This document shows positions 46,083-54,605 of a DNA stretch of 64,000 nt, in pieces (position 1 is the stretch's first letter; the number at the start of each line of letters is the position of its first letter). The DNA is taken from positions 310,001-374,000 of the forward strand of contig NZ_JASJAP010000001.1 of NCBI RefSeq assembly GCF_030066995.1, in the 5' to 3' direction. A model generated the notes under the pieces. The model saw only the letters and a list, made by a program, of their open reading frames with translations. It ran no database searches and was not told the DNA's origin. The translations under genes were made by a program, and so were the position numbers. Source of the DNA: Erythrobacter sp. Lineage in GTDB: Bacteria > Pseudomonadota > Alphaproteobacteria > Sphingomonadales > Sphingomonadaceae.

Positions 46083-46520
46083 TTATGCGTATTGCTTTTC
46101 GAGCATCGCGCCAAAGCGTTCGCCTTCGCGAATGTCGCGGAACGCGTCGCGCACAGTCAGGCGCATCGAGGCGTCGAGCGAACTCTCGTTGGCAAGGGCG
46201 TTTTCAAACTTGGTGGCCAGATAGCTCTCGCCTTCCTCAACGCGCGCAATGATCGCATCGTCGCCCTGCGTCAGGGTATCGGTGATGGTCAGGAACATTC
46301 GGTGCGTCTCGCCCGCGACGCTGGCGCTCGTGATCGGCGCTTCGCTGTTGGCCTGGAGGGCGTTGTTGAGTTGCTCGAGCGTCTGCGCTCGCGTGTCGCG
46401 GCGGCGCTCAAAAGCTTTCTTGAAGGCGGGTTTTTCAGCCGCTTCGGCCGCCTTGCGGTAGCCTTCAACCGAATCGTAGGTGGTTTGGGTAAGGTCTTTC
46501 AGCAGTTCAATAGTCTTCAT
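46083..46520 (-). CDS. DUF2383-type four-helix bundle stress protein
   Basis: A 145-residue, wholly helical soluble protein. Its ferritin-like pattern, TIELLKDLTQTTYDSVEGYRKAA followed by FKKAFERRRDTRAQTLEQL and FENALANESSLDASMR, resembles the DUF2383/PA2169 family of small bundle proteins often linked to stress. The length is normal for that group. ATG 46520 has AAGGAG four bases before it. Metal binding is not evident. Monocistronic, convergent with aspS. Confidence 0.8.
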   Translation of the reverse strand: MKTIELLKDLTQTTYDSVEGYRKAAEAAEKPAFKKAFERRRDTRAQTLEQLNNALQANSEAPITSASVAGETHRMFLTITDTLTQGDDAIIARVEEGESYLATKFENALANESSLDASMRLTVRDAFRDIREGERFGAMLEKQYA

Positions 46521-46704
46521 GGGTCTCCTTGATAGGGGTCGATGAAAGCGTCGCGACCTCGAACAGGCCACTTTGTATCGCGCTTTCAATAAATTAACGG
46601 CTCACCCGGCGTATCGATCCGTTCGGTTCGACAGACCGGACGTGAGCTGCGATGAGGTGTTATATTACCGTCGTTTGGGCCTCGGGCAGCTTTGAATGCC
46701 CGCC

Positions 46705-47721
46705 TCAACCCGTTTCCAGCCCGGCCAGATAGGCCTCGACATTGCGGCCCAGCGCGTCGATCCGATAGCCGCCTTCCATCACCGTCACCGTTGGCAGATC
46801 GAGCGAATGGATCGCGGCGCCGATGCGGTGCATGTCGGGCGTGGTGAGCTTGAATTCGGAGATCGGATCGCTTTCGAAGGTGTCCGCGCCATAGCTCACG
46901 ATGAGCGTGCGGGCGCCGAAGCGGGCGATGCGTTCAAGCGCCTTGTCTAGCGCGGCGCTGTAGGCCGGCCACGTCGTCCCGCGCGGCAAAGGCTGGTTGA
47001 ACGTGGTGCCCGCGCCCTCTCCTTCGCCGGTCTCATCGGCGTGGCCCCAGAAATAGGGATAGTCGCTCTTGGGATCGGCGTGGATCGAGGCGAACAACAC
47101 CGATCCGTCCTCGTAAAAGATGTCCTGCGTTCCGTTACCATGGTGGTAATCGACGTCCAGGATCGCAACCGGGCCACGCCCGGCATCAAGAGCGGCCCGC
47201 GCGGCGATGACGGCGTTGTTGAGGTAGCAATAGCCGCCAAAATAGTCGCGCCCGCAATGGTGGCCGGGCGGTCGACACAAGGCGAACGCGCAGCGCGCCT
47301 CACCGGCAATCACCGCCCCCATAGCGCTCAAGGCGCTTTGCGCGGCCCAGTACGCCGACGTCCAGGTGCCCGCAGAAATCGGCGAGGCGGCGTCAAAGCC
47401 ATATTGGCCCAGGCGCGCGTCGATCCGGTTGTGCTTAAGGGGGCGGCGCCCGCGCACTGGAAAGGCGTAGCCGATCGCGTCGTCCTCGCGGCCCTGCGCA
47501 AGCCATTCATCGTGCGCGCCGCGCAAGAAACGGACATAATCGCCTGCGTGGACGGCGAGGATCGGTTCAAGCCCATGATCGCGCGGGGGCGAGGGGGCCG
47601 GAAGCGCGGCCAGGATCGAGCCAAGGCGTGCGGGGCTCTCGGCAAAATCCATCCACTCGCCGTTATTGAGCTCGCGCAGCGGCGCGTGCGCTTGCTGGTG
47701 TTCGCTGTAAAAGGTGAGCAT
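46705..47721 (-). CDS. histone deacetylase-like amidohydrolase (acetylpolyamine type)
   Basis: Zinc deacetylase of the arginase/deacetylase fold, 338 residues. Active-site parts are CRPPGHHCGRDYFGGYCYLNN (catalytic His pair), ILDVDYHHGNGTQDIFY (zinc Asp and His) and YGADTFESDP (second zinc Asp). Loop features resemble acetylpolyamine amidohydrolases and class II-like bacterial HDACs, so acetylpolyamines are the best substrate guess. It diverges from a putative lipoprotein gene 59 bases away. Confidence 0.9.
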   Translation of the reverse strand: MLTFYSEHQQAHAPLRELNNGEWMDFAESPARLGSILAALPAPSPPRDHGLEPILAVHAGDYVRFLRGAHDEWLAQGREDDAIGYAFPVRGRRPLKHNRIDARLGQYGFDAASPISAGTWTSAYWAAQSALSAMGAVIAGEARCAFALCRPPGHHCGRDYFGGYCYLNNAVIAARAALDAGRGPVAILDVDYHHGNGTQDIFYEDGSVLFASIHADPKSDYPYFWGHADETGEGEGAGTTFNQPLPRGTTWPAYSAALDKALERIARFGARTLIVSYGADTFESDPISEFKLTTPDMHRIGAAIHSLDLPTVTVMEGGYRIDALGRNVEAYLAGLETG

Positions 47722-47780
47722 GGTTTGCGCCGTAACCGGGCAGGCACGCGATGCGAATGAAAAAATGCGAAAGGATGATC

Positions 47781-48605
47781 ATGCCGAGCGTGACGCGCCG
47801 ACATACCCTGAGGATCAGTCTGCGCGCCGGGCTTGGTCTGGCGGGCTGCGCCCTGCCGCTCGCGGCGTGCCAGGGCGCAGCCGAGGGCACTGGCCGGGGC
47901 GGGAGCGGGGGCGCGGGCGCTGGGGCAACGAAGGCGCACGTGATGGGCACGATCCATGGTCGCCACCGCACCAGCGAGGCCTATTCGCTGGACGTTCTCA
48001 GGGCCGCAATCCTGAGGGCGGACCCCGATGTGATCCTGACCGAAATCCCGCCCGACCGGGTCGCGCGCGCTCTTTCCAGCTATCGCGAAACCGGGGCGGT
48101 CGATGAGCCGCGCACGCGCGTCTTCCCCGAATACACCGACGTCATCATTCCGCTGGCCCGGCCGCAGGGCTGGCGCGTCGTCGGCACCGCCGGGTGGACA
48201 CCGGCCATCGCGCGCGAGCGCCGCGCCGCGCTCGCAGCGATCCGCGAAGACCCGGCGCGCGCGGCGCAATGGGAGGAGCATCGGACGGCGCGGCGCGAGT
48301 TGGCCGAGGCGATGCGCGGGCGCTCGGACGATCCGCTCTTCATCCACACGTCGAAGTTCGATCGTCTGGTCGCCGCTTCGCGCGAGCCTTATGCGCGCCA
48401 TTTCGACGCGGATCTTGGCGCGGGCGGGTGGACAGCTATCAACGCGGCGCATCTTGCGTTTATCAACGCCGCGCTCGATGCGATCACGGGCCACGGCCTT
48501 AACGCCCTCATCACTTTCGGGACGGCGCACAAATACAAGATTCGCCAAAGCCTTGCGCAGCGAAGCGACGTCGCTTTGGAGGACACGCGCGCCCTGTTTG
48601 TCTAG
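47781..48605 (+). CDS. probable lipoprotein with TraB/PrgY-like GTIHG motif
   Basis: A 274-residue exported protein. The N-terminus has twin arginines (TRRHTLRISLRAG) before a hydrophobic core and a lipobox ending in PLAAC, so Tat-exported lipoprotein is likely; a Gly/Ala-rich linker follows. The domain start KAHVMGTIHGRHRTSEAYS and DPDVILTEIPPDRV resemble the TraB/GumN hydrolase-like family, where the HGxH motif is conserved. ATG 47781 has AAAGG about six bases before; an in-frame ATG at 47751 is possible. Function is unknown. Confidence 0.65.
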   Translation: MPSVTRRHTLRISLRAGLGLAGCALPLAACQGAAEGTGRGGSGGAGAGATKAHVMGTIHGRHRTSEAYSLDVLRAAILRADPDVILTEIPPDRVARALSSYRETGAVDEPRTRVFPEYTDVIIPLARPQGWRVVGTAGWTPAIARERRAALAAIREDPARAAQWEEHRTARRELAEAMRGRSDDPLFIHTSKFDRLVAASREPYARHFDADLGAGGWTAINAAHLAFINAALDAITGHGLNALITFGTAHKYKIRQSLAQRSDVALEDTRALFV

Positions 48606-48714
48606 TTCGCTCCACAAGCGGCTTGCGCGCGGCGCTATCTTGACTTGCGCTTAACCGTACCGACCTTTAGGGGCGAGGGGAATTTCCACATCCCAGACTT
48701 AATGAGGGAACCAC

Positions 48715-48951
48715 ATGAGCGATACTGCCGACCGCGTGCAGAAAATTGTAGTCGAACACCTTGGCGTCGAAGCCGACAAGGTCAAACAGGACGCCAGCTT
48801 CATCGATGATCTTGGTGCGGACAGCCTTGACATCGTCGAACTCGTCATGGCTTTCGAAGAAGAATTCGGCGTTGAAATCCCCGACGATGCGGCGGAGAAA
48901 ATCTCCACGGTCGGCGACGCGACAAAATATATCGACGAGCACGCGGGCTAA
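48715..48951 (+). CDS. acpP: acyl carrier protein
   Basis: Carrier of growing fatty acyl chains; 78 residues, very acidic. The phosphopantetheine serine is in [19 protein letters not shown]. It lies upstream of fabF in the common fatty-acid order, separated by about 100 bases holding a hairpin. TTGACT at 48639-48644 could serve as a -35 element, with no clear -10. Confidence 0.98.
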   Translation: MSDTADRVQKIVVEHLGVEADKVKQDASFIDDLGADSLDIVELVMAFEEEFGVEIPDDAAEKISTVGDATKYIDEHAG

Positions 48952-48996
48952 CCCAGCTCCCGCGTCAGGCGCTCGCTGAGGCGGGCGAAGGTTTCG

Positions 48997-49030
48997 CAGG
49001 CCCGAGCCCGTAAGAGGGTCTTCGGGCCTG
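48997..49030 (+). other. hairpin between acpP and fabF
   Basis: CAGGCCCGA (48997-49005) pairs perfectly with TCGGGCCTG (49022-49030) around a 16-base loop. TAGCGTTTTG follows, not a continuous T-run. A leaky terminator or mRNA processing site would explain the high ACP:FabF ratio usual in bacteria. Confidence 0.5.
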
Positions 49031-49055
49031 TAGCGTTTTGAAAAGAGAGAAGCAG

Positions 49056-50318
49056 ATGCGCCGTGTTGTCGTAACGGGTCTTGGTCTGGTCACCCCGCTT
49101 GGAGGCGATGTCGAGACCTCCTGGAAAAACCTGATTGCCGGCGAAAGCGGAGCCGGGCCGATCACCCGCTTCGACCCCGAAGCGCAAAAGTGCAAGATCG
49201 CCTGCGAGGTGAAGCCCAAGGATCATCCCTGGGGCTTTGATCCGGACAAGCGGGTCGACAGCAAGATCCAGCGTCAGGTCGATCCTTTCATCGTCTACGG
49301 GATCGATGCCGCCGGGCAGGCGATCGAGGACGCTGGCCTCACCGATATGACACAGGCCGAGAAAGAGCGCACGGGCTGCTCTATCGGGGCAGGGATCGGC
49401 GGTCTTCCGGGGATTGAGCTCGAAAGTGTCAATCTGCATGAGCGCGGACCGGGCCGGGTCAGCCCGCACTTCGTCCACGGTCGCCTGATCAACCTTGTCA
49501 CCGGGCAGGTGCAGATCAAGTATGGCTTTATGGGACCGAACCACGCGGTGGTGACGGCGTGCTCGACCGGGGCGCACTCGATCGGGGACGCGGCGCGCAT
49601 GATCCAGATGGACGATGCCGACATCATGCTGGCGGGCGGGGCCGAAAGCACGATCAACCCGCTCGGGATCGCCGGATTCGCTCAGGCGCGCGCGCTCAAC
49701 ACCAGCTTTAACGACCGCCCGACCGAAGCAAGCCGCCCGTATGACAAGGCGCGCGAGGGCTTTGTGATGGGCGAGGGCGCCGGGATCGTCGTGCTCGAGG
49801 AATACGAACGCGCCAAGGCGCGCGGCGCGACGATCTACGCCGAAGTGACCGGCTATGGCCTGTCGGGCGATGCCTACCACGTCACCGCGCCGCACCCCGA
49901 AGGCAAGGGCGCCGAGCTTTCCATGCGCATGGCAATGAGGAAGGCGGGGCTTGAGCCGGGCGATATCGACTATGTCAACGCGCACGGCACCAGCACCATG
50001 GCCGATACGATCGAGCTGGCGGCGGTCAAGCGCGTGCTGGGCGAGACCCTTGGCGGTGCGTCGATGAGCTCGACAAAGAGCGCAATCGGGCACTTGCTCG
50101 GCGGCGCGGGCGCGGTGGAGGCGGTGTTCTGCATCCTCGCCATGCGCGACGGCGTGGTTCCGCCGACGCTCAACCTGCACGATCCCGACGAGGGAACCGA
50201 GGGTATCGACCTTGTCCCCCTCAAAGCAAAGACGCGTGAAGTGAACGCCGCGCTCAACAACAGCTTCGGCTTTGGCGGCACCAACGCCTCGCTGATCATG
50301 CAGAAGGTTGCGGGGTAA
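49056..50318 (+). CDS. fabF: 3-oxoacyl-ACP synthase II
   Basis: Condensing enzyme for chain elongation, including the cis-vaccenate step. The 420 residues keep the Cys-His-His triad: VTACSTGAHSIGDA, VNAHGTSTMADTIE and STKSAIGHLLGGAGA. MRRVVVTGLGLVTPLGGD at 49056 matches the family start better than TTG 49038. It follows acpP and is six bases before mltG, with which it may be cotranscribed. Confidence 0.97.
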   Translation: MRRVVVTGLGLVTPLGGDVETSWKNLIAGESGAGPITRFDPEAQKCKIACEVKPKDHPWGFDPDKRVDSKIQRQVDPFIVYGIDAAGQAIEDAGLTDMTQAEKERTGCSIGAGIGGLPGIELESVNLHERGPGRVSPHFVHGRLINLVTGQVQIKYGFMGPNHAVVTACSTGAHSIGDAARMIQMDDADIMLAGGAESTINPLGIAGFAQARALNTSFNDRPTEASRPYDKAREGFVMGEGAGIVVLEEYERAKARGATIYAEVTGYGLSGDAYHVTAPHPEGKGAELSMRMAMRKAGLEPGDIDYVNAHGTSTMADTIELAAVKRVLGETLGGASMSSTKSAIGHLLGGAGAVEAVFCILAMRDGVVPPTLNLHDPDEGTEGIDLVPLKAKTREVNAALNNSFGFGGTNASLIMQKVAG

Positions 50319-50323
50319 GGGCG

Positions 50324-51289
50324 ATGAAGCGAGGCGGGCTTCTTCTGGCTGGCCTTGTCGCTCTGGCGCTTGTTGGCGTGCTGCTGTCGCGCTCGTTTCT
50401 GGGCGAAGCCAGCGTTGAGAAAGAGACACCCTTTGTCATCCCGGCGGGCTCTTCGCTGACGGCGGTGGCGAGCAAACTTGAGGCCGAAGGGCTGATTACA
50501 TCGGCGGATGGCTTTCTGCTGCACGCACGGCTCTTCGGCTCCTCCGATCCGATCCAGGCGGGCGAGTTCAAGCTGACGCCGGGCATGGATCAGGGCGATA
50601 TTCTCACCGCCTTCCAGTCGGGCGATGTCATTCGCCATTACGTGACGATCCCGGAGGGTATGTCCTCGATCCTGGTCCACGAGCGTTTGTTGGCGACCGA
50701 TCTGCTGACCGGCGAGATCGAGGTGCCGCCCGAAGGCTCGATCCTTCCCGACACGTATTCCTACCAGCGCGGGGCCTCGCGCGCCCAGCTGGTCGAGCGG
50801 ATGCAGAAGGCGATGGACCAGGCGCTTGCCGAAGAATGGGCCCGGCGCAGCCCCAACGCGGCCGTCGAGACCATGCGCGACGCTCTGATCCTTGCCTCGA
50901 TCGTCGAAAAGGAAACCGGCAAACCCGAAGAACGGCGCCAGATTGCGGGGCTCTATTCGAACCGCGTTCGCACCGGCATGTTGTTGCAGGCCGACCCGAC
51001 CATCATCTACCCCATCACCAAAGGCAAACCGCTGGGGCGCCGCATTCGGCAATCAGAGATCGCGTCGGTCAACGGCTACAACACCTATACGCGCGTGGGG
51101 CTGCCGGTTGGCCCGATCACCAATCCCGGGCGCGAGAGTATCGCTGCGGTGCTCGACCCTGCGCAGACGGGCGCCTTGTTCATGGTCGCCGACGGCACGG
51201 GCGGCCACAAATTTGCCGAGACCAACGAAGAGCACAACGCGAATGTCGAGAAATGGTACCGCCTGCGCCGCGAGCGCGGCGAGATGTGA
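50324..51289 (+). CDS. mltG: endolytic murein transglycosylase MltG
   Basis: Membrane-bound enzyme that cuts nascent peptidoglycan strands and ends glycan elongation. It has 321 residues: one N-terminal helix (LLLAGLVALALVGVLLS), a LysM-like region, then the YceG domain with the catalytic Glu in ILASIVEKETGKPEERRQIAGLY and the motif LQADPTIIYPIT. The fabF-mltG neighbourhood is typical of proteobacteria. Confidence 0.95.
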   Translation: MKRGGLLLAGLVALALVGVLLSRSFLGEASVEKETPFVIPAGSSLTAVASKLEAEGLITSADGFLLHARLFGSSDPIQAGEFKLTPGMDQGDILTAFQSGDVIRHYVTIPEGMSSILVHERLLATDLLTGEIEVPPEGSILPDTYSYQRGASRAQLVERMQKAMDQALAEEWARRSPNAAVETMRDALILASIVEKETGKPEERRQIAGLYSNRVRTGMLLQADPTIIYPITKGKPLGRRIRQSEIASVNGYNTYTRVGLPVGPITNPGRESIAAVLDPAQTGALFMVADGTGGHKFAETNEEHNANVEKWYRLRRERGEM

Positions 51290-51341
51290 TGGGTCTCGAT
51301 CGTGTGAAGAGGCGCCGCGGGAGCGGTGAAACGCAGCCGCT

Positions 51342-51875
51342 ATGGCCCAGCCTTTCATCCTGACCGCCGCTCTGCCGCCGGACATTCAGAGCTGGGCGGA
51401 GGGTTTGCGCCGCGCGCATTACCCGCCGACACGCAATCACCTGCACGCGCATGTCACGCTGTTTCACTCTTTCGCCCCGTCGCTGCTGGACGAGCTGACA
51501 GACTTCCTTCCGCGCGTGAGCGGCGAGTTCGCCGCGCCTACCGCATCGATTTCTGGCATCATGGATCTTGGTACCGGCACCGCGATCGCCCTGGCCTCGC
51601 CCGATCTACTGGCCCTTCGCGCCATGATTGCGGATCATTTTCATGGGAGCCTTACCGAACAGGACCTCTACGAGCCGCGCCCGCACATCACGATCCAGAA
51701 CAAGGTGACGAAGCGCGAGGCGAGGGCGCTCCAGGCGAGCCTCGCCTCGGAGGTCGAAGCGCGCGCGGATCGCGGGGCGTTTGCGTTCCCGGCGCTTGAG
51801 CTTCACCTTTATCGCGGCGGTCCGTGGGATCTTGTGAAGCGCAGCGCGTTTCGTGGCCGCGCGCGGCCTGGTTGA
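51342..51875 (+). CDS. 2'-5' RNA ligase/2H phosphoesterase family protein
   Basis: A 177-residue 2H phosphoesterase. The two HxTx-type motifs are HVTL (residues ~37-40, in LHAHVTLFHSF) and HITI (in PRPHITIQNK), spaced as in LigT/ThpR-like proteins. Such enzymes handle cyclic phosphodiesters or RNA 2'-5' bonds; the actual substrate is unknown. It is the last clear chromosomal gene before tRNA-Met and the accessory island. Confidence 0.88.
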   Translation: MAQPFILTAALPPDIQSWAEGLRRAHYPPTRNHLHAHVTLFHSFAPSLLDELTDFLPRVSGEFAAPTASISGIMDLGTGTAIALASPDLLALRAMIADHFHGSLTEQDLYEPRPHITIQNKVTKREARALQASLASEVEARADRGAFAFPALELHLYRGGPWDLVKRSAFRGRARPG

Positions 51876-52002
51876 ACACCGGCGCGACGAAATGCGAAGG
51901 CGGGTGCGCGCAAGCGGTTGACCAAGCGCCAACAGGGTCCTAAACGCGCCGCTCGCTTGAGGCACCTGTGCCTCGCGACAAGCTCTTTTGCGGCTCGCAT
52001 GG

Positions 52003-52079
52003 GGCGGAGTAGCTCAGGTGGTTAGAGCAGCGGAATCATAATCCGCGTGTCGGGGGTTCAAGTCCCTCCTCCGCTACCA
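52003..52079 (+). tRNA. tRNA-Met(CAT)
   Basis: Complete 77-base cloverleaf with encoded CCA. Acceptor GGCGGAG pairs with CTCCGCT (G1-T72 wobble), D-stem GCTC, anticodon stem GCGGA/TCCGC with loop ATCATAA, T-arm GGGGGTTCAAGTCCCTC. It looks like elongator Met and not initiator, though a lysidine-modified Ile tRNA cannot be fully excluded. Accessory DNA begins directly after it. Confidence 0.95.
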
Positions 52080-52114
52080 ATAATTTCAATATTTTAGTGA
52101 AGTTTTGGAGTTCT

Positions 52115-52482
52115 GAGCCTAGCGTTAGGCTCGGGATAGGCTCGCGCGCCTTACGTTACGGAATCCTTTGTATTTCTTGACTTGAGAATTTTGCAAAAGT
52201 TTCAAATGTCAAGCAATACTTGAAATCTATGTTTGTAAGGCGGCTCTAGTGTGATATTTATACACATATTGGTCGAGTGATTCGACCGAGTTTCCGCGCT
52301 AACCAGAGCGCCGTCGTCGGGTCGGCATCCGACGTCCTCTTTCTAACCTACCCGCTTCGTAAGCGGGCAAGCATGGAGGGCGTTCGTCATGATTACATCA
52401 AAATAAAATCCCTCCGGCAGCAAGCATGAGCTCGCTGTCCGAAGGGATATGTTTGCTTGAAAGTGTTGGAGCACTCTCAAGC
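52115..52482. other. hairpin-rich, AT-richer noncoding stretch after tRNA-Met
   Basis: No credible gene lies between 52080 and 52528. Instead there are at least six inverted repeats: 52115-52132, 52271-52287, 52315-52334, 52351-52367 (CCCGCTT/AAGCGGG), 52408-52448 and 52455-52482, plus CTTGAC/GTCAAG arms at 52176-52213. The last three follow one another just before the small membrane protein gene and could be an RNA leader or a small RNA; others could be recombination or binding sites. Base composition differs clearly from the core genes. Confidence 0.5.
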
Positions 52483-52528
52483 TCAATAGGAAGCTACTTA
52501 TGACAAATGAAATTACTGGAGAAATCAA

Positions 52529-52867
52529 ATGCGAAACAAGAAGCCCCTTGTGGGCATTTTATCACTCTTTGCGGCCGCCTGCCACCATTTGGACGTAGCC
52601 ACGAAGCTGTTCGTCTCAGCCTTTGCGGGTTTCGCCGTGACCAAGGCCGGTGGCGCTGCGTTAGGGACTGTGAACGCGGTTCTAGCGCTTAGCTACGTTG
52701 TGTTCTTTTGGCACTGTTGGGAATGGTTTTCCAGATTCCTTGTATGGTTTGGTCAAGTAAGCCGGAGACTTCAAGAAACGCTGGAGGCATTGATCAAGAG
52801 GTTCGCTCGTGCGTCAATGGCACAGATAATCAGATGGATGCGCAGAATTGGAGGGTGGTTCAAATAG
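52529..52867 (+). CDS. small membrane protein of the accessory island, unknown
   Basis: A 112-residue protein starting MRNKKPLVGILSLFAAACHH. One or two hydrophobic stretches (about residues 8-18 and 28-62) are followed by an amphipathic, Arg/Trp-rich C-terminus (LIKRFARASMAQIIRWMRR). ATG 52529 has TGGAG seven bases upstream. No family is recognised. It follows the hairpin-rich stretch and converges on the recombinase gene. Holin-like or toxin-like roles would suit the shape but nothing supports them directly. Confidence 0.5.
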   Translation: MRNKKPLVGILSLFAAACHHLDVATKLFVSAFAGFAVTKAGGAALGTVNAVLALSYVVFFWHCWEWFSRFLVWFGQVSRRLQETLEALIKRFARASMAQIIRWMRRIGGWFK

Positions 52868-52983
52868 TATCGCGGCTGATCCGGTTCCCTGAAAGGAGGC
52901 AGGGGGCTGGTCCGTCTTCCATTACTACTACAATTCGATCTTTGATCCGGAAAGGGTCGCCAATCGGGGTGTTCACCGAACCA

Positions 52984-54459
52984 TTACCGAAGCCTTGCGA
53001 TTTCATCCAAGAGAGTTCGAAAATTGGCCCTAGCGTCACCGCAGGTCAGGCCACCCGCGGCCAAATTGGCTTCACGAAGCCAGTTTTGTGGCTCTATTGA
53101 AGGGTTTTGATCATCCATCGTGCGGTTCGAAGTCGCCCAAATGGTGATTTCGCGTTTGAGGCCAGGTTTGCCAAATCGGTAGTTCAATACAACGTTTTTT
53201 ACGCGTTCGAAGAATTTGTCGATCATGGCGTCAGAAATGCGGTTTTGGGAGAGATCATCCAGGTTTTCTCGCAGTGCTTCCCGTTCATGCGTGAGCTTGT
53301 CGCGCTGTGATTGAAAGGTCTCGCGATCAATCAGTTCGTCAAGGAAGGCGTTGGTAAGGCGCTCCAGTCGAGCAGAGATCTGATCAATCCGGAAGGTGAG
53401 TGCTCGCACCTCTTCATCTTGAGGCCGTGAACCAGATTGTCTCTTTATCTCATCCACCAGCCAGTCGGCCTTTTCTGGCGTCAACTTATACGCTTCGAGC
53501 ATATCCAAAATGAGCATGTCGAGCCGATCTTCGCGCACAGACTTTGCTGGGCAGCCAATTTGGTGGCACCGGTAATAGACGCGGTTTTTCTGCAGCTCCC
53601 CCGTCAGGAGTCCGCCACAATGCGCGCAATGGAACAGACCGCGAAACGTGTGATTGTGCTTAGTGACCTTCTTACCAACCTTGCCTGATTTGATCTGCTG
53701 CACCTTCTCAAAGAGCGATGCTGAGATCAGCTTCTTGTGCTTTCCCTGATAGGTGACTCCAGTGGTGCGCAGGCGCACCGTGCCGCAGTAGAACGGGTTT
53801 TCGAGTATCTTTTCCAGACTGCTGCGTGAGACCACGCGGCCTTTTCGTGAGCGGAAGCCGCGCCGCTGCATCTCTTTTTGGAGCGAGCGGAGCGAATACT
53901 CACCGCTCGCATACAGATTGAAAGCCTGCTTGATAAAAGGTGCCTGCGCTGGATCAGGGATTTTCAGCTCGGCTTTGCCTTGGCTCAAATAGCCCAAAGG
54001 TGCTGGGAAGGGATACAATCCCATATCGATTTGCTTCTGCTGCCCTTTACGCACTTCATCGCTTAGATTGCGGCTGTAGTCAGCAGCAAAAACGGCTTGG
54101 ATGTCAGCCGATAGCCGACCGCCACGGGTGCCGAAGTCCAGATTTTCAGTTGCGACATGGATTTCGATACCGGCGTCAGCGAGTTTATGAACTTCGCCCC
54201 AGTCGGTGTAATTGCGGGCCGAGCGGTCGATCTTGTGGACAATGAAACCTCGCGCACGCCCGCGCTTGAGGTTTTTCACCATCTTGTTGAACTCGGGCCT
54301 GCCCGTCTTACTCGCTGTGACCGTTTCTTCATACCAACCGATGATCTGCAAATCGCGGCGATCAGCATATTGCTCGATCACATCTTTTTGTGCGTCCAAA
54401 GAGACGCCCTCGCCTTGGCGCAGTGTTGAAACGCGCACATAGCCATAGCAGGTGGTCAT
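52984..54459 (-). CDS. large serine recombinase
   Basis: Site-specific recombinase of 491 residues. The N-terminal resolvase domain (YGYVRVSTLRQGEGVSLDAQ, catalytic Ser near residue 11) includes KIDRSARNYTDW; a recombinase domain lies around 160-270, a zinc ribbon (FHCAHCGGLL, YYRCHQIGCPAKS) at ~285-325 and a coiled coil at ~360-420. This set is typical of phage and conjugative-element integrases. It is the last gene of a minus-strand operon, its ATG overlapping the stop of a 49-residue gene (ATGA). Its target site is not identifiable from the sequence; serine integrases do not usually use tRNA genes. Confidence 0.93.
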   Translation of the reverse strand: MTTCYGYVRVSTLRQGEGVSLDAQKDVIEQYADRRDLQIIGWYEETVTASKTGRPEFNKMVKNLKRGRARGFIVHKIDRSARNYTDWGEVHKLADAGIEIHVATENLDFGTRGGRLSADIQAVFAADYSRNLSDEVRKGQQKQIDMGLYPFPAPLGYLSQGKAELKIPDPAQAPFIKQAFNLYASGEYSLRSLQKEMQRRGFRSRKGRVVSRSSLEKILENPFYCGTVRLRTTGVTYQGKHKKLISASLFEKVQQIKSGKVGKKVTKHNHTFRGLFHCAHCGGLLTGELQKNRVYYRCHQIGCPAKSVREDRLDMLILDMLEAYKLTPEKADWLVDEIKRQSGSRPQDEEVRALTFRIDQISARLERLTNAFLDELIDRETFQSQRDKLTHEREALRENLDDLSQNRISDAMIDKFFERVKNVVLNYRFGKPGLKREITIWATSNRTMDDQNPSIEPQNWLREANLAAGGLTCGDARANFRTLLDEIARLR

Positions 54460-54605
54460 AGATTTTCGGAGTTATTGTCGGACTCTATCACAGCCTCGAA
54501 ATCTGTCGAATCGTCCGTCCACGGCCAAGTGCCATCGCGCATCATCTGCTCGTATTGCCGCAGGCAGATTTCCAGATAGGCTTGTAGGTGTGGATCATAG
54601 GGCAT
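54456..54605 (-). CDS. 49-residue acidic protein between ATPase and recombinase
   Basis: A tiny acidic gene product (starts MPYDPHLQAYLEICLRQYEQ, ends in a Asp/Glu/Ser/Asn-rich tail), soluble, probably helical at the N-terminus. It overlaps the ATPase gene by 11 bases upstream and the recombinase gene by four bases downstream, so all three are translated in series. No family is recognised. The strict overlap on both sides is the main support for its being real; a recombination directionality factor or small accessory subunit is conceivable. Confidence 0.6.
   Translation of the reverse strand: MPYDPHLQAYLEICLRQYEQMMRDGTWPWTDDSTDFEAVIESDNNSENL

Noticed and set aside
44633..46114. 493-codon minus-strand frame opposite aspS
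   Set aside because: Shadow of a clear synthetase.
48948..50429. 493-codon minus-strand frame opposite fabF
   Set aside because: Shadow; fabF motifs are on the plus strand.
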